This document shows positions 35,805-46,487 of a stretch of DNA of 64,000 bases, piece by piece. Made by a program: the position numbers and the translations under genes. The stretch's first letter is position 1, and each line of letters opens with the position of its first letter. Below the pieces are notes generated by a model, which worked only from the letters and a program-made list of their open reading frames with translations, had not been told where the DNA came from and searched no databases. Source of the DNA: Juglans regia (taxonomy: Eukaryota > Streptophyta > Magnoliopsida > Fagales > Juglandaceae); the NCBI RefSeq assembly GCF_001411555.2, contig NC_049905.1, positions 7,345,053 through 7,409,052 of the forward strand. The letters are read 5' to 3'.

Positions 35805-35985
35805 AAGTGATACAACCACAAAATAATTTCACAAAAGTAAGCCTACAAACTAACATAGCTTTATATGAAATGTTAGATTTTACAATAAAAGTAACTTTAC
35901 AATTTAGCATATCACATTATGCCACGTCAATTTATGAATTTACTTTTGTGGAATTCATTTGTAGCTAAAACATTTATCTTCATTA
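35805..35985. repeat. MITE family E (copy 1), inside copia RT
   Basis: Inverted ends built from CCACAAAATAATTTCACAAA, AGTAAGCCTACAAACTA on the left and TTTATGAATTTACTTTTGTG, GAATTCATTTGTAGCT on the right. The centre TTAGATTTTACAATAAAAGT matches 43935-44100. It separates INEK from LLKKFGMKGTK in the copia frame. Confidence 0.7.
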
Positions 35986-36811
35986 ATTAGTCAAAATATA
36001 TAAAAAAAAATTACTCAAAAAGTTTGGAATGAAAGGTACAAAGTAAATTGGAACACCAATGAGTCCATTCACCAAACTTGTAAAAAATGAAAGCAGTAAG
36101 CCAGTTGACTCAAAAGTGTATCAATGTATGATTGGTAGTCTAATATTTTTGACAACAAGTACCGGATATTATATTTAGTGTATGTTTATGCACATGATTT
36201 CAATCATCTCCAAAAGAATCCCATTTGAATGTGGTTAAGTGTATTCTTAGATATCTTGTTGGCACAATTGATCTATGGTTTTGGTATCCTAAGCGCAATA
36301 TTTTGATCTAATCAGCTACTCAAATGTAGATTATGTTGGTTACAAAGTTGATCGAAAAAAGTACTAGTGGAACATATTACTTCTTAGGTTATGCACTTGT
36401 TTCATAGTTTAGTAAAACAAAAAATTTTGTTGTATTATCTATTGTTAAGGCTGAATATGTTATTGCAGGTAGTTGTTGTGCTCAAGTTCTATACGTGAAG
36501 CAACAATTTTAGGATTTTAAGCTCATATATAATCACATTCCACTTAAAGTTGATAATATCAATGCTATAAATTTTTCAAACAACCCAGTACAACATTCTA
36601 TTACCAAGCATATTGAAATTAGATATAATTTTCTACGAGATCATGTGCAAGGGTGACATTGTACTAGATTTCACAAGCACATACGACCAGTTGGCAGATA
36701 TTTTCACAAACCCTCAGCCAGAAGATATATTATGCATGATGAGAAGAGAATTAAGAATGCTGCATGCTATGGATATTTGGTAAATATTCTTTTATTATCT
36801 TAAAAGAGTAA

Positions 36812-36975
36812 TACTAGATATAGTCAAAAGACATGTAAGCCTTACGCACTATGATGGGAAAAAAGATTAAAAAAATAACTTGCTCATGTAGGTCTCAAAT
36901 TTATCTATTTTTTTAAAAGGGAGTACACGAGACTTGCACACCCTAAGACTGCAAATATAATTTCTTAGATCAAAA
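36812..36975. repeat. Fold-back MITE, family C (copy 3)
   Basis: Left arm GTAATACTAGATATAGTC and TGTAAGCCTTACGCAC; right arm GTACACGAGACTTGCACACC and GACTGCAAATATAATTTC. It lies between the copia RNase H end and the antisense frames. Confidence 0.65.
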
Positions 36976-36989
36976 TTACTTAAAAAAAA

Positions 36990-37417
36990 CTTGAGATTCT
37001 TAGCCTAATTTTTTAAGCGTTCCTACTCTTCACATATCAGCATGATATCCTTATCTAAAGTATTAGGCAATCGGATGAATAGTCTAGCGAGGACCTCAAC
37101 TACTTATTTTCTTGCTTTAAGCCTTATCTTTATGTTAGACTACTGAACAAGCCACTAGAGTATATAAATTTTCTTATTAAACTTTTCAACCTCACTTGTT
37201 CTAGACTGAAATCGTAGAGAAAATGCGACAATGGATGATAAATATCGAGTGCCAAGAGTCACTAGTTCATAAATAGCCTCATCATCTGGCTTATTAGCTA
37301 GATATCTTTCATACCACACCATGACACCTTGGTAGATGCTAAGAAAACTGGTGATTGAGGTGTAGAATTTCTCATATATTGATCAAAAGGATTATTGGAA
37401 GAAGATTGTTGAGCCAT
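36990..37417 (-). pseudogene. Antisense reading frame A of the SIRE-like element (broken)
   Basis: I do not recognise this protein. From the ATG at 37417 it reads MAQQSSSNNPFDQYM and SPVFLASTKVSW; after a frame slip at about 37310 it reads RYLANKPDDEAIYELVTLGT, RYLSSIVAFSLRFQSRT, SEVEKFNKKIYIL and, past stops, IRLPNTLDKDIML. The spacing of hydrophobic residues and the many charged residues look like coiled-coil helices. It lies opposite in strand to the element's pol and is homologous to frame B (see 37640-38130). Antisense frames are known in some other plant LTR retrotransposons; that this is one of them is inference. Confidence 0.55.
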
Positions 37418-37639
37418 TGCTAATAGAGAAAACTTACAGAGTAAGAATATAGATTGATTACATATATGTGAAGAAGATTGAATGCGAATTGGATAAGTTG
37501 AAGACTGCATTTACAGAGATAAACATGAGCATAAGACAAAACATCAAACCTCTTCATATCTTACTTGGTCAACATTACAAGACATGCTTGACTCATTTTG
37601 TCAAAATTTATTTTTACTAAGGCAGCTGAATTTATTACA

Positions 37640-38130
37640 GTTTGTCCCCCAATTTTTTTTCAATCTTCTCAAAAGTTATTTTCTCCTAAATACTTAATCT
37701 CTATCGTTATTCGCTACTGTTGGCCTTGAGTTTGAGCTCTTTTTCTTTCTAGTTCCTCTACTTGTGGTTGAAGTCACGAGCATACCAATTTGTCAACTTT
37801 TTCAACTCCTAGTCTTCCTGTTTTAACTTTTTATTTTTTCACATTTATCAACAAGCATTCAACACAATTTAAAAATTTCATTGTTAAATTGATCAACGTC
37901 ACTCACTCTTGCTCATAATCTCTGAGACATGGTTGTAACACTAGCATTATATTGAGCATTGAGAGTCTTTGATTCTATATTGACCTAAGAATCAGTCTTG
38001 CAAGTCAAACGTCTCTCTTCTCCTATCATGGCATGGAATTAATAGACTTAATAGAGAAAATAAGTGGTTGAGGAGTGAAGGGTTCCTGATTTAAATCTGA
38101 AACATTATTGGAAGAAAATTGCTCGACCAT
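37640..38130 (-). pseudogene. Antisense reading frame B of the SIRE-like element (broken)
   Basis: Unrecognised protein, homologous to frame A. From the ATG at 38130 it begins MVEQFSSNNVSDLNQEPF; further on, MIGEERRLTCKTDS, NIESKTLNAQYNASVTTMSQ, RVSDVDQFNNEIFKL and MLVDKCEKIK are readable, separated by stops mainly of TGA type where arginine codons may have been. It matches A in the MxxQxSSNN start and in the S-V-x-x-F-N-x-x-I helix. It is charged and probably a coiled coil. Confidence 0.55.
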
Positions 38131-38662
38131 AAAAGTTGTTTTGGATAAACAAAAAACAGGTTAAGAAACAATGTGAGGAATTTTTCTCATGAGAATCTGA
38201 TGGGTAAGGACAATCCTTTTAAGTAGAAACTCAGAACTTTCAAATCTTTACAAAATATCATTTGTCAAAAATATCAACTGAATTTGAAGATCTTTTTGCA
38301 CTAACTCGATAAGGCTAACCTTATAGCTCTATAGAACTTGTCTGGCCTAAGTAGCTCCAATTATTTAGCTATCTGTAGTTTCTACTAGCGCCCATTTTCA
38401 TCTTTGGTTACTGTGGCCCTTTTTAATGATGTCAAAAAATGGAGAAGTATAGAATAGGACATTAACATATTTTTGCCAATGCTTTATTTGATTTTATATC
38501 CCTTGAATGGTTAAGCTTTATATATATATATATATATATATATGTGTGATTGGAATTAAGTTTATCTATTACTTGAAAAACTAGCACACATTCTCAAGGG
38601 GAGCTTGAGCATTACTACGGATAATCTTACCAAGTGTTTGTCATCATAAAAAAATGAAAGAT

Positions 38663-39838
38663 TGTTGAACCTAAGGTTTCAAGCATCATATAATTTCAAG
38701 TATACTTATGAATTTTGATGATACCAAATGAGTTTACGTATAAAAGAGTCTCAAGTTGTCCACAAAATAGAGTCAAGGATATTAACAAATTAAGCATGAA
38801 CAAGAAAGGGAACAAGTTTACAAATGATGCTCTTAGAGTAATTTTGTACATCTCCTTCAAAATTTGAAAAAGGTTTTAAAGCTCGAAAGGAATTTTTTCT
38901 CATGAGACATCAATTTGCATTTTACATATGTGCATGATAAGTTTGAAAATTTGAAATTTGAAAGATAATTGATTGTCATCTTTTACATGTACATGATATA
39001 ATTGAAAGTTTAAATTTTGAAAATTTGAATGATGATTGATTGTCATTTTCACATGTGCATGATTTGTTGAAAATTTGAAAAGTGATTGATGCTCTTTTTG
39101 ACATACATAAAAAGTAAAAGATTTTACTTGAAAGTTTTGAAAAATGAATGATGCTCCTTTTCAACGTTTGAATCTTTTTAAATTTGAAAATGAAGTTTTA
39201 TATGCTTATAAATAGATCATTTATAATCTTCAAAAATACATTAACTACAAGCGTTATAACAATATTCATTCATCAAAAGCTTTCAATCTCTCTTTCATAG
39301 CATTGTGTCTTAACACTTGTTAGTTTTGAGATGGATATAGTTTACACTATGCTATTTTCATTTCACTTATTGAGGAGTGTATTTTGATAACCTATCCACT
39401 ATCAGTCCTTGTATAAACAATAAAAGAGTAAGTGTAACACTTGTAAGTATAGTAGGAGTTCAACAAGGGGAATAGTTGAGTCATCACTCGGAATGTGATT
39501 GTAAGTGTAGAGGGTGTGCTACACGAATTCTTTGAAGCAATATTGCTCAAATGTGTAATAGGTTTATATTTTCACCTGAAAGAGGTTGACTAATCAATTT
39601 GGGAATCGTAAAGGGGTAGCTTGAGGTGAGGACGTAGGTAGTGAGACTGAATCTTATTAAAATATTGAGTTTACATCTCTTACCATTACTTTTTATATTT
39701 ACTGCTGCTTAGTATTTTATTCACATTTTCTATTGTGTATTTAATTTTTAATTTTTAATTTTTAATTTTTAATTTTTTAAAACAACCCAATTCACCTTCC
39801 CTCTTGGGTTAGTCATCGGGTTAGTCACTTCGACAACA
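38663..39838 (+). repeat. 3' LTR of the SIRE-like element
   Basis: 1176 bp, TGTTGAACC to CGACAACA, ending with the lineage-typical CCAATTCACC...CTCTTGGGTT. It is preceded by a decayed purine tract AAAAAAATGAAAGAT. Inside is a (TTTTTAA)n run at 39740-39776. Confidence 0.85.
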
Positions 39839-40024
39839 AGAAGGAAAAATGAAATGAGCTGTTGGTTTTGAGTTAAACCCACCCAATCTCTCTCTCTCTC
39901 TCTCTCTCTCTCGCTTTAATGCCAAATGGATAGTCTTAGATCTTCTAATGATGTGCTAACCTTGGGGCTCTTTAGAGATGCAGGCTGAATGCTAGACAGA
40001 TGGTTGACTTCTGCAAAAAAATGA
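39839..40024. other. Short spacer with (TC)n microsatellite
   Basis: A (TC)n run lies at 39887-39912. The stretch is the right-hand continuation of the DNA interrupted by the SIRE-like element. Confidence 0.5.
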
Positions 40025-40500
40025 GTAAAAAGAAGTTGAAGAGAGGCTCAATTTTCCTCCATGGCTTTTCCTTCAAGTTTCCAACTTTTTGTGACCAATG
40101 TATGGCCTCGTTCCAAATGATTGTGTTGTCCATAAGCTAATAAAATAACTGATCAAATGGTGTGAATGTCATTAGTGGTAATGGGCAGTTTCTACAAAAG
40201 AAAAGAAGTGAAGTGATGCTGAAGGAAGGGCTAGGCAATAGGCCTCTAGCTCTTTCAATTTTCCAATTCTTTTGTTACCAATGAATGGCCTGAAGTTCCA
40301 ATGAGTATGTTGTCCAGAAACTATTGAAATGACTGACCAAAATGTGTGAATATCATTAGTAGTGAAGGACGGCACACAACAAGAGCATGGGGGAAACAAA
40401 ATATGAAAGAGAAGGCTTAGTATAAGCCAGTAGTTCCATCTCATTCTCTTTCCTAAAAACCTTTTTGCCAAGTGTATGACAAGATGATGAAATGAAGGGA
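40025..40500. repeat. Three degenerate tandem units of about 180 bp
   Basis: Units start near 40025, 40198 and 40393. Units 1 and 2 share GACCAATGTATGGCCT/TACCAATGAATGGCCT, then TGTTGTCCA, then GTGTGAAT(G/A)TCATTAGT. Unit 3 keeps the AAGAGAAGGCT and GCCAAGTGTATG parts. On the minus strand both complete units encode similar peptides (AIHWSQKVGNLKEKPW and AIHW-QKNWKIERARG), so a decayed coding repeat is possible. I do not recognise it. Confidence 0.5.
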
Positions 40501-42300
40501 GATGGCTCGACCATATTTTTAGGGTTGCAAGGGTTACTTTCCAGGTGGTGCTGGACGGAGGGACCATTGTTGGTGAGGTGGCAAAGTGGGCTGCCACGTG
40601 TGGAGCTCAGATGTGGTGCGACGCCACATCATCACAAAAGTTTTTATAACTCAATTTTTTTTAAAAAAAAAAATCTATCTAGAGCAATGATACCAATCTT
40701 TTTGTTTAATTATGATTATAAATATCTCAAATAAATTCAAGAAGTTCCGACTTACTTAAGGATCATACATGATCTTGGTAAAGCATATTTTTGGAAAAAC
40801 AAAATTAAAAGGAAATTGCAGTTGCATGTTGTTGTAGAAAAAAATTTATGACGCGCCTCACATATTAAATTAAAAACTAGCTATTATAATACCAACATTG
40901 TAATTATAATATCATATAACTAACGGTTTGTTTGCATCGATTTGCAAGTAGAAGACTGTAAAAACAACTTTATTTCATTTTTTTAATCTTTTTATGGCTA
41001 GGGAATGAAATGTTTTTTAGATGGATAATGCTATTTTATTTTCTTATCAAAGCCATTTTGTAGCGGTCCATCCAAAAATAAGCTTTTAACAACCTCCAAT
41101 AATACTCTACCATATCAGCAATTACACACAAATCAACATAAGCTCATACACTTCATAATAAACACATCTTCCAGTCGCCCAAGAACATCATCTTCATGTC
41201 AGAATTTCACTGCCCAAGAACACATCTCCCATCCGCACCACTTTTATCGGCTTTTTTATTCTTTATTTTTCTACTTTTTGTCGAAATCCATAGATAAACT
41301 CTCTCTTTCTTCCCAAATTTCCTGTTGAGATGGTTCCCCTCCATTCCCTTCTTAGAATCCAAGCGCTCTCTCTCGACAATTACAAGAAAAAATACCTCAA
41401 CTTTGACAGAATCGTGCGTGAAGCAGTGACTACCAAGCCGCACTACAGCAAATCCTAATCCCCTCTCTTGAAACCCAGACGAAGCCCCCCTCCTAGATCC
41501 TTCCAATGGAAATAAAAAGATTAGATAAAATAAAAATAGAAAAAATATCGACTGATCCAAAGTCGGAGGAAGAGGAGGCAACCACAACAACCATCGGAGG
41601 GACCTATCGGAGGTGGGCGACATTGTTCTCTGTGTCTCACTGTCACTCCCTTACCAGACCCATCTAATCTCAATAGCAAGGGAATCCATCGGAGGTCACA
41701 TTCCTCGTGCGACGATAGAGAGAGGGGGCAAAGAGGGTCGTGTTCCTCGTGCGAACGACGGAGAGAGGAGGCGAAGAGAGTTGCAGAGAGGGGGGAGATG
41801 AAATTTCGTAAAACTGGATTCTAAGGGAAAGAATGAGAGGGGATGAGGCCTGAGGGATCCATCTGCGTGCATGTGGTGGGGGCACATGGTAGGTATGCTG
41901 AGGAGGCTATGTGTAAATCACCTATTGGAGGGTTATTTTTTGAAGATAAACAGATGAACTGTTTTGAAAATTAACTCTTTTTTTTATTATTATTTTAAAC
42001 TTTATCATAGTTGGTTATTCTTGATGATGTCACATTTTTTAAAAAATTTGGCTTACATTCTATTAAAATTTCATTCGATACTTTCTAGTAAAAAATGAAT
42101 GGACAAGATTGATGAAAAAAACCCTATTTTAAAATTATTTTTTCATTTAAAACAATCATGTCCATTATTTTTTTAAAATGATAAATCCATTAAAATTAGA
42201 CAGAATGTTTAAAATGACTTCTTCTACTAGATACTTAAATAAAAATCACTTAATATATATCACGTCATCAAGTATAATGAAAATAATAGAAAAGAATAAT
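40501..42300. other. Spacer with a possible degenerate element at 41086-41935
   Basis: No gene is supported. CCTCCAATA at 41092 faces TATTGGAGG near 41925, and both ends continue with weakly matching AATTACACAC/GTGTAAAT, so an old TIR element of about 850 bp is possible. Inside, a near duplicate of about 40 bp occurs (CCTCGTGCGACGATAGAGAG near 41702; CCTCGTGCGAACGACGGAGA near 41743). Open frames over it are low-complexity. Confidence 0.35.
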
Positions 42301-42652
42301 ACTAGAGCTCCCGCTGCAGGCTCCCCTAGGAGCTACCGCTGGACATGTGTTTTCATGTGTTTTGTTTTAGTTTTTTTATATAGATTTTTTTAATAATTTT
42401 AAATATTGTAAAAAAAAAATTTATAATATTATTAAAAATATTTTTTTAATCACGAAGTAAAATAAAAATTTAAAGAAGTATTTTTTAATAATTTTTTTTA
42501 CTTTTTAATTAAAGAAATGTTTTTAATGATATTCTAAATTTATTTTATTTTTTAAAAATATTTAAAAATATTAAAAAAATTTATATAAAAAATAATTTAA
42601 AAAAACAACACGTGAAAATATATGCTAGATCTCCGACGGGCGGGAGCTGTAG
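42301..42652. repeat. MITE with GC-rich caps and A/T core
   Basis: Left end ACTAGAGCTCCCGCTG; right end GGGCGGGAGCTGTAGC, inverted to it; inside them TGTGTTTTCATGTGTTTTG faces AACACGTGAAAATA. The 220-bp centre is almost only A and T. Flanks AAT and ATT leave the target duplication uncertain. Confidence 0.65.
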
Positions 42653-42993
42653 CATTGTCCAATAGAAAAACTTTAATCTTTTACATCTTTCCTAAAAGTA
42701 GATTATGTTTCTATATGTTGAGATGAATTTAGTTAAATTATAAATAGTAATATTTTGTTTAACTTTTTTAAGATTGAGATGTATTTAATTTTTTAAGTTA
42801 AAATATATAAAATAAATTAAAATGAATTTTACTTTTTTTATAAAAAAATTAAAAAAAATAATAAATCTTATTAATAAATAATTTAAGATGAATTGATTTT
42901 AGTTTAACAACCACACACAACATAGGCGGTGTTATTATGGCCGCTCATTCATTTAACATTATTGATCACATTCACTCTGTCGGCTCACTTCTA

Positions 42994-43002
42994 AAACCCT
43001 AA
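42994..43002 (+). promoter_or_regulatory. Telo-box upstream of TIM10
   Basis: AAACCCTAA, 204 bases before the TIM10 start codon. Telo-boxes are known in promoters of plant genes for translation and mitochondrial biogenesis. The match is exact; its use here is inference. Confidence 0.45.
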
Positions 43003-43205
43003 ATCGTATGCACTCTATCTCATAAGTTCATAACGCCCAAAGATTTTAAACTCTAGACCCCTCAACAGAGAGTTTCCCTCTCAACAAGTAAGATTATTTT
43101 AACCTTCGAAGCTTTTACTTAATTTTTTCTATTGCGCATAGGCATAAAATTGGATATTTTGGGATAAAAGACGTTAGGCGACTATCTTTGATTTTTTAGG
43201 GTCCA

Positions 43206-45881
43206 ATGGCTGCCAACAATAATCCGCCGTCGGGCTTGGAGAAAGAACAGGTGGGTACCTTTTTTAACTATTGTTTGATACTCAGATCTTGAATTTAACT
43301 GTGGAAATGAAATTTAAAAATTAGTTTTATTTTTTAGTGTTTCTGAGCATGGCATTTCTGTTTTTCTCTGAACCGAATTCATCAAGTATATCTATGTATA
43401 TCTGGCACTCTTGTTCTAAGTTGTTGACAGTTAGATTATAAATTCTGCTTATTGTAATTCCACAGATCTTTGGAATGGCGGAAAAGGAGATGGAGTATAG
43501 GGTCGAGTTGTTCAACAAGTAGGTTTTCTGCCTTGTATATATCCTTCCATACTAGAAATGTCGTCCATTCAACAATAGGGTTTTCTAAGATTTGATATCA
43601 AGTGTATTTGATACTATTGTCAATGCTCATCGAATAATGGAAAAATTTTGTGAAGCTAGAGCCATTATAAAATGGTCTTGCATATGATTTATGAGCTTCT
43701 TGGGAAGACACAGTGCAGAGCATATAATTCTTTTTATGTCTCTTGGACTACGGTCCTTGAGTGTTCTGTCATTTATTTCCTGTCGGGTGTATCATGCGTG
43801 ATTAGGCACCTGCCTCCACAATTCGAGCAACCATGGGTGCATGTATATGATAATCTGCTTTCCCGGTGTGATCCAAGTTATTGAATTTCAGTGTGCTTGT
43901 AAACATCTCATGGGTAAGAAAAAAGAGAATTGTTTTAGATACAAAGAGATTCTACAATAGTAAACATACAAACTGACGTGGTTTTACGTGATCTGTTAGA
44001 TCTACTTTACAATAAAAGTAACTTTACAATCTAATGTCCTGCATCAAGCCACATCAGTTTGTGGATTTACTTTTGTGCAATCTCTTTGTGGCTATAGTAT
44101 TTCTCAAGAAAAAAAGGCTTTGTAATGAGCTGGGTTGAATATTGCAGTAAAATGTGGTTATCTGTTGAAAAATAGTCATCATCAATTTCCATTCATACAT
44201 ACTCTCGTTGGATCAAGAAAATATATATATTTCTCATGTTAAGTAAAGACAAGAGCAAACATATCTGTAAATTAAATCTTAATCTACATTCTACTGAAAG
44301 AGGTTAATTTGTTATTTAATAATTTAATTCCAAAAACACTTTAATTAGGTATAGGTGGGATGAGGTACTACTAGTTTGTTGATTATTTAGCTTTGCCATA
44401 GGTTCAGTTTATCTTGATTTTATTTTTAAGTTTTGGACGAGTATAATCTACCTAAACTGTCGTATTAAGCATATTTATAATGGATTTGAATTGCTGTATT
44501 TAGAATTGGAATGGACTGATGTAGTTGAAGAACTTGCTTGCTGATATGTATATTAAAAAACTCTGCATTGCTTATGAGCTTCCATTCTTGATAAAATATT
44601 TCTTGAGGCTAATGTATTTTCTCTTCTCTTTTTACCCATTCAGGCTCACACACACATGTTTTAATAAGTGCGTGGAGAAAAGGTACAAGAATTTGTGTTC
44701 ATTTATTTCCAACAATTTCCATGAACATTTCTAAGTAGATTTTGAGTTCTCCTTTGAAGACTTTCCCAAGAAGTTCAGTTCAAGTTTTCTAAATAAATGA
44801 TTCCAGAAACTACCCAGTTGTTCTTCTTGTACCAAAAAAAGGCTGTATCCAATATATTCTTTTACTATTCAGGTACAAGGAATCTGAACTAAATATGGGC
44901 GAAAATAGTTGCATTGATCGCTGTGTTTCAAAATATTGGCAAGTAAGTTGTTGATGTATTCAGGCATGGTTTAGAGTACTTCCTGTGAACTTCTGATGCT
45001 TTTATCTTTTCTTTTTATATCAAACAAGTGGAACAGTTTTTTATTTTTTATTGTTATTATCTATTCTCTTGACTTGTTTTATTGGGGGAGGTGTAAATAT
45101 CTTTTGATAGGAATGAAATTTACTCTCATGGTTGCATTATTCTCTTGGCCTTTGTTTTCGAAAAAAAGCTTACATAGTTTGCCGATTGTTAACAGATGGA
45201 AATATAAGTTTTAGTTTACCATTATCTGCATACACATGCACGTGGTTTGGCGGAGGGATATTTCCTTTGTTCCTTTATTAGCTACTATTTTTCTTCCTGT
45301 GGCTAAGTCATACCCACGCTATAATATTGCTCCAAAAGTTTATAGACATCTAATAACTCAGATATCCCTGTACAAGGGGCAAAGACGTGTTGCCGTGATG
45401 ACTGTAATATATTGGGGAATTCTTATGGCCTGGATTTGTTTTTTTTTAAAGAAAGGTTTACCATATTACTTTCTTTCGTGTTCTCCCTGGCTGCTTTATT
45501 CGTTTTTCCTTACCCATTCTTTGACCACTGTAGTCTTAGGCTGTTGATGGCTTTTATTTTATTATTTTTCAGTATCCGTGTTTTGCTGGTTTTGGTCCTG
45601 TTAACAATTTTTTTTACTCAGTATGTGAGGGCCACAGTCCTGGTTTTGCGTTAGGATGGCCTAAACACTTTATCAAAAAAAAAAAACCTAGATACTTATA
45701 GCCGAAACATAGATATTTGAGTAATGAGCTGCTTCTTGGTTCCATTTTTCATAATTCTTCACTTATGGTTGCATGTAGATGACTATCATTTAATGGAAGA
45801 TAAAAGCAAAATCTTTTCTGTGTGTTCCAGGTGACTAATCTAATTGGCCAGCTACTCGGTTCTGGTCGGCCTCCAATGTGA
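43206..45881 (+). CDS. TIM10: Mitochondrial import chaperone TIM10
   Basis: Small TIM of the intermembrane space; with TIM9 it forms a hexamer that escorts hydrophobic carrier proteins from the TOM complex to the inner membrane TIM22 complex. Five exons (43206-43250, 43466-43518, 44644-44682, 44873-44942, 45831-45881) join in phase to 85 codons plus TGA with GT-AG introns. The twin CX3C motif is complete: C38-FNK-C42 and C59-IDR-C63, 16 residues apart; these form two disulfides through the MIA40 pathway. Conserved blocks are MEYRVELFNKLTHTCFNKC, CVEKRYKESELNMGENSC and VTNLIGQLLGSG. Length equals the family's. Odd point: intron sequence just past the exon 3 donor (AGGTACAAGAATTTG) copies the start of exon 4 (AGGTACAAGGAATCTG); unspliced, it would add a short tail ending at 44731. 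Confidence 0.97.
43935..44100. repeat. MITE family E (copy 2) in TIM10 intron 2
   Basis: Inverted ends: ACAAAGAGATTCTACAATAG and ACATACAAACTGACGTGG on the left against CCACATCAGTTTGTGGATTT and GCAATCTCTTTGTGGC on the right. The centre TTACAATAAAAGTAACTTTA is shared with 35805-35985. Total about 165 bp. Confidence 0.75.
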
Positions 45882-46487
45882 AATTAAGGCTGCTCTCATC
45901 TGAAAGCCATTCTGCATTTGTTACATGTTAACTTGGCTGGCTATGAAAGAAGGTGGACGCTAAAATTATTTTCTTTTCTCTCTTTGTTTGTACCCAACAT
46001 TATGAGGTGATATCCATTTTGTCGTTTGAGAGGGGAAAAAAGGCAGTATTTTGAATTTATGCTGCCCCCTAGTTGCAAGTCTGAAAAAGTATTTGCTTTT
46101 CTTAATGAGAGATCATTTTTTACCAGTTCAAATCTGGTTCTTGGCACATGATTAATTTGTGCGAGCATCCTTGATACAAATAAATGGATACGGGAAGACA
46201 TTCATAGTTTATAGTATATGATGTCATTATACAGATTCATCTTATCTAGGTGTTTTGAGGATATATCTTTTACTCTAGAATAGATGACTGAATTTGTTAT
46301 TATTCCATGATGCTTTATTACATCTCCAATTGTTTTGGTTGCTTCTTGCTGCTTATTGGGTTTCAAGAAGCCACGTTCTTCCCCCGTTGTAGTGAGCTTA
46401 CAAAATTGTTGTCACGGCATGCTTGCACAACTCTGCCCAACAAAGTTCGTTTTTCATCTCTGTTATCAGCTCATATGAAAGAAACTG
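45882..46487 (+). other. TIM10 3' UTR and spacer
   Basis: Probable 3' UTR in the first 200 bases. No further gene or repeat is recognised. Confidence 0.4.

Larger units (their letters stand above)
33420..36785 (+). pseudogene. Degenerate copia pol: integrase, RT, RNase H
   Basis: Visible in changing frames: a pre-integrase/integrase entry near 33480-33620; FVIVDDFSIYTWVIF near 33675; HVFGCKCFILNVRDRLGKFD near 34615-34665; reverse transcriptase with MDVKNTFLN, HVFKLAKALYELKQAPRS, YVDDIIFGS near 35645 and SFFLGLQIKQAKRGIF near 35750; RNase H with STSGTYYFLGYALVS near 36360, VKAEYVIAGSC and a final SITKHIEIRY near 36600. Stops are frequent, and two MITEs sit inside (33991-34571 in integrase, about 35812-35972 at the end of RT). 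Confidence 0.88.
32131..39838 (+). mobile_element. SIRE-like Ty1/copia element, degenerate, hit by three MITEs
   Basis: 7708 bp between perfect 5-bp target duplications AGAAG (32126-32130 and 39839-39843). Long LTRs begin TGTTGAACC; the right one ends CGACAACA. Internal coding blocks, in order, are GAG-pre-integrase, integrase, reverse transcriptase and RNase H, all with many stops. gag, protease and the primer site are gone through a deletion that also removed the end of the left LTR. Between pol and the right LTR are about 1.9 kb holding two antisense frames. Long LTRs and a long post-pol region fit the SIRE/Maximus lineage. Confidence 0.88.

Noticed and set aside
45236..45654. Frames rich in F, L and I in TIM10 intron 4
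   Set aside because: They arise from T-rich intron DNA and are not needed for the complete five-exon TIM10 model.
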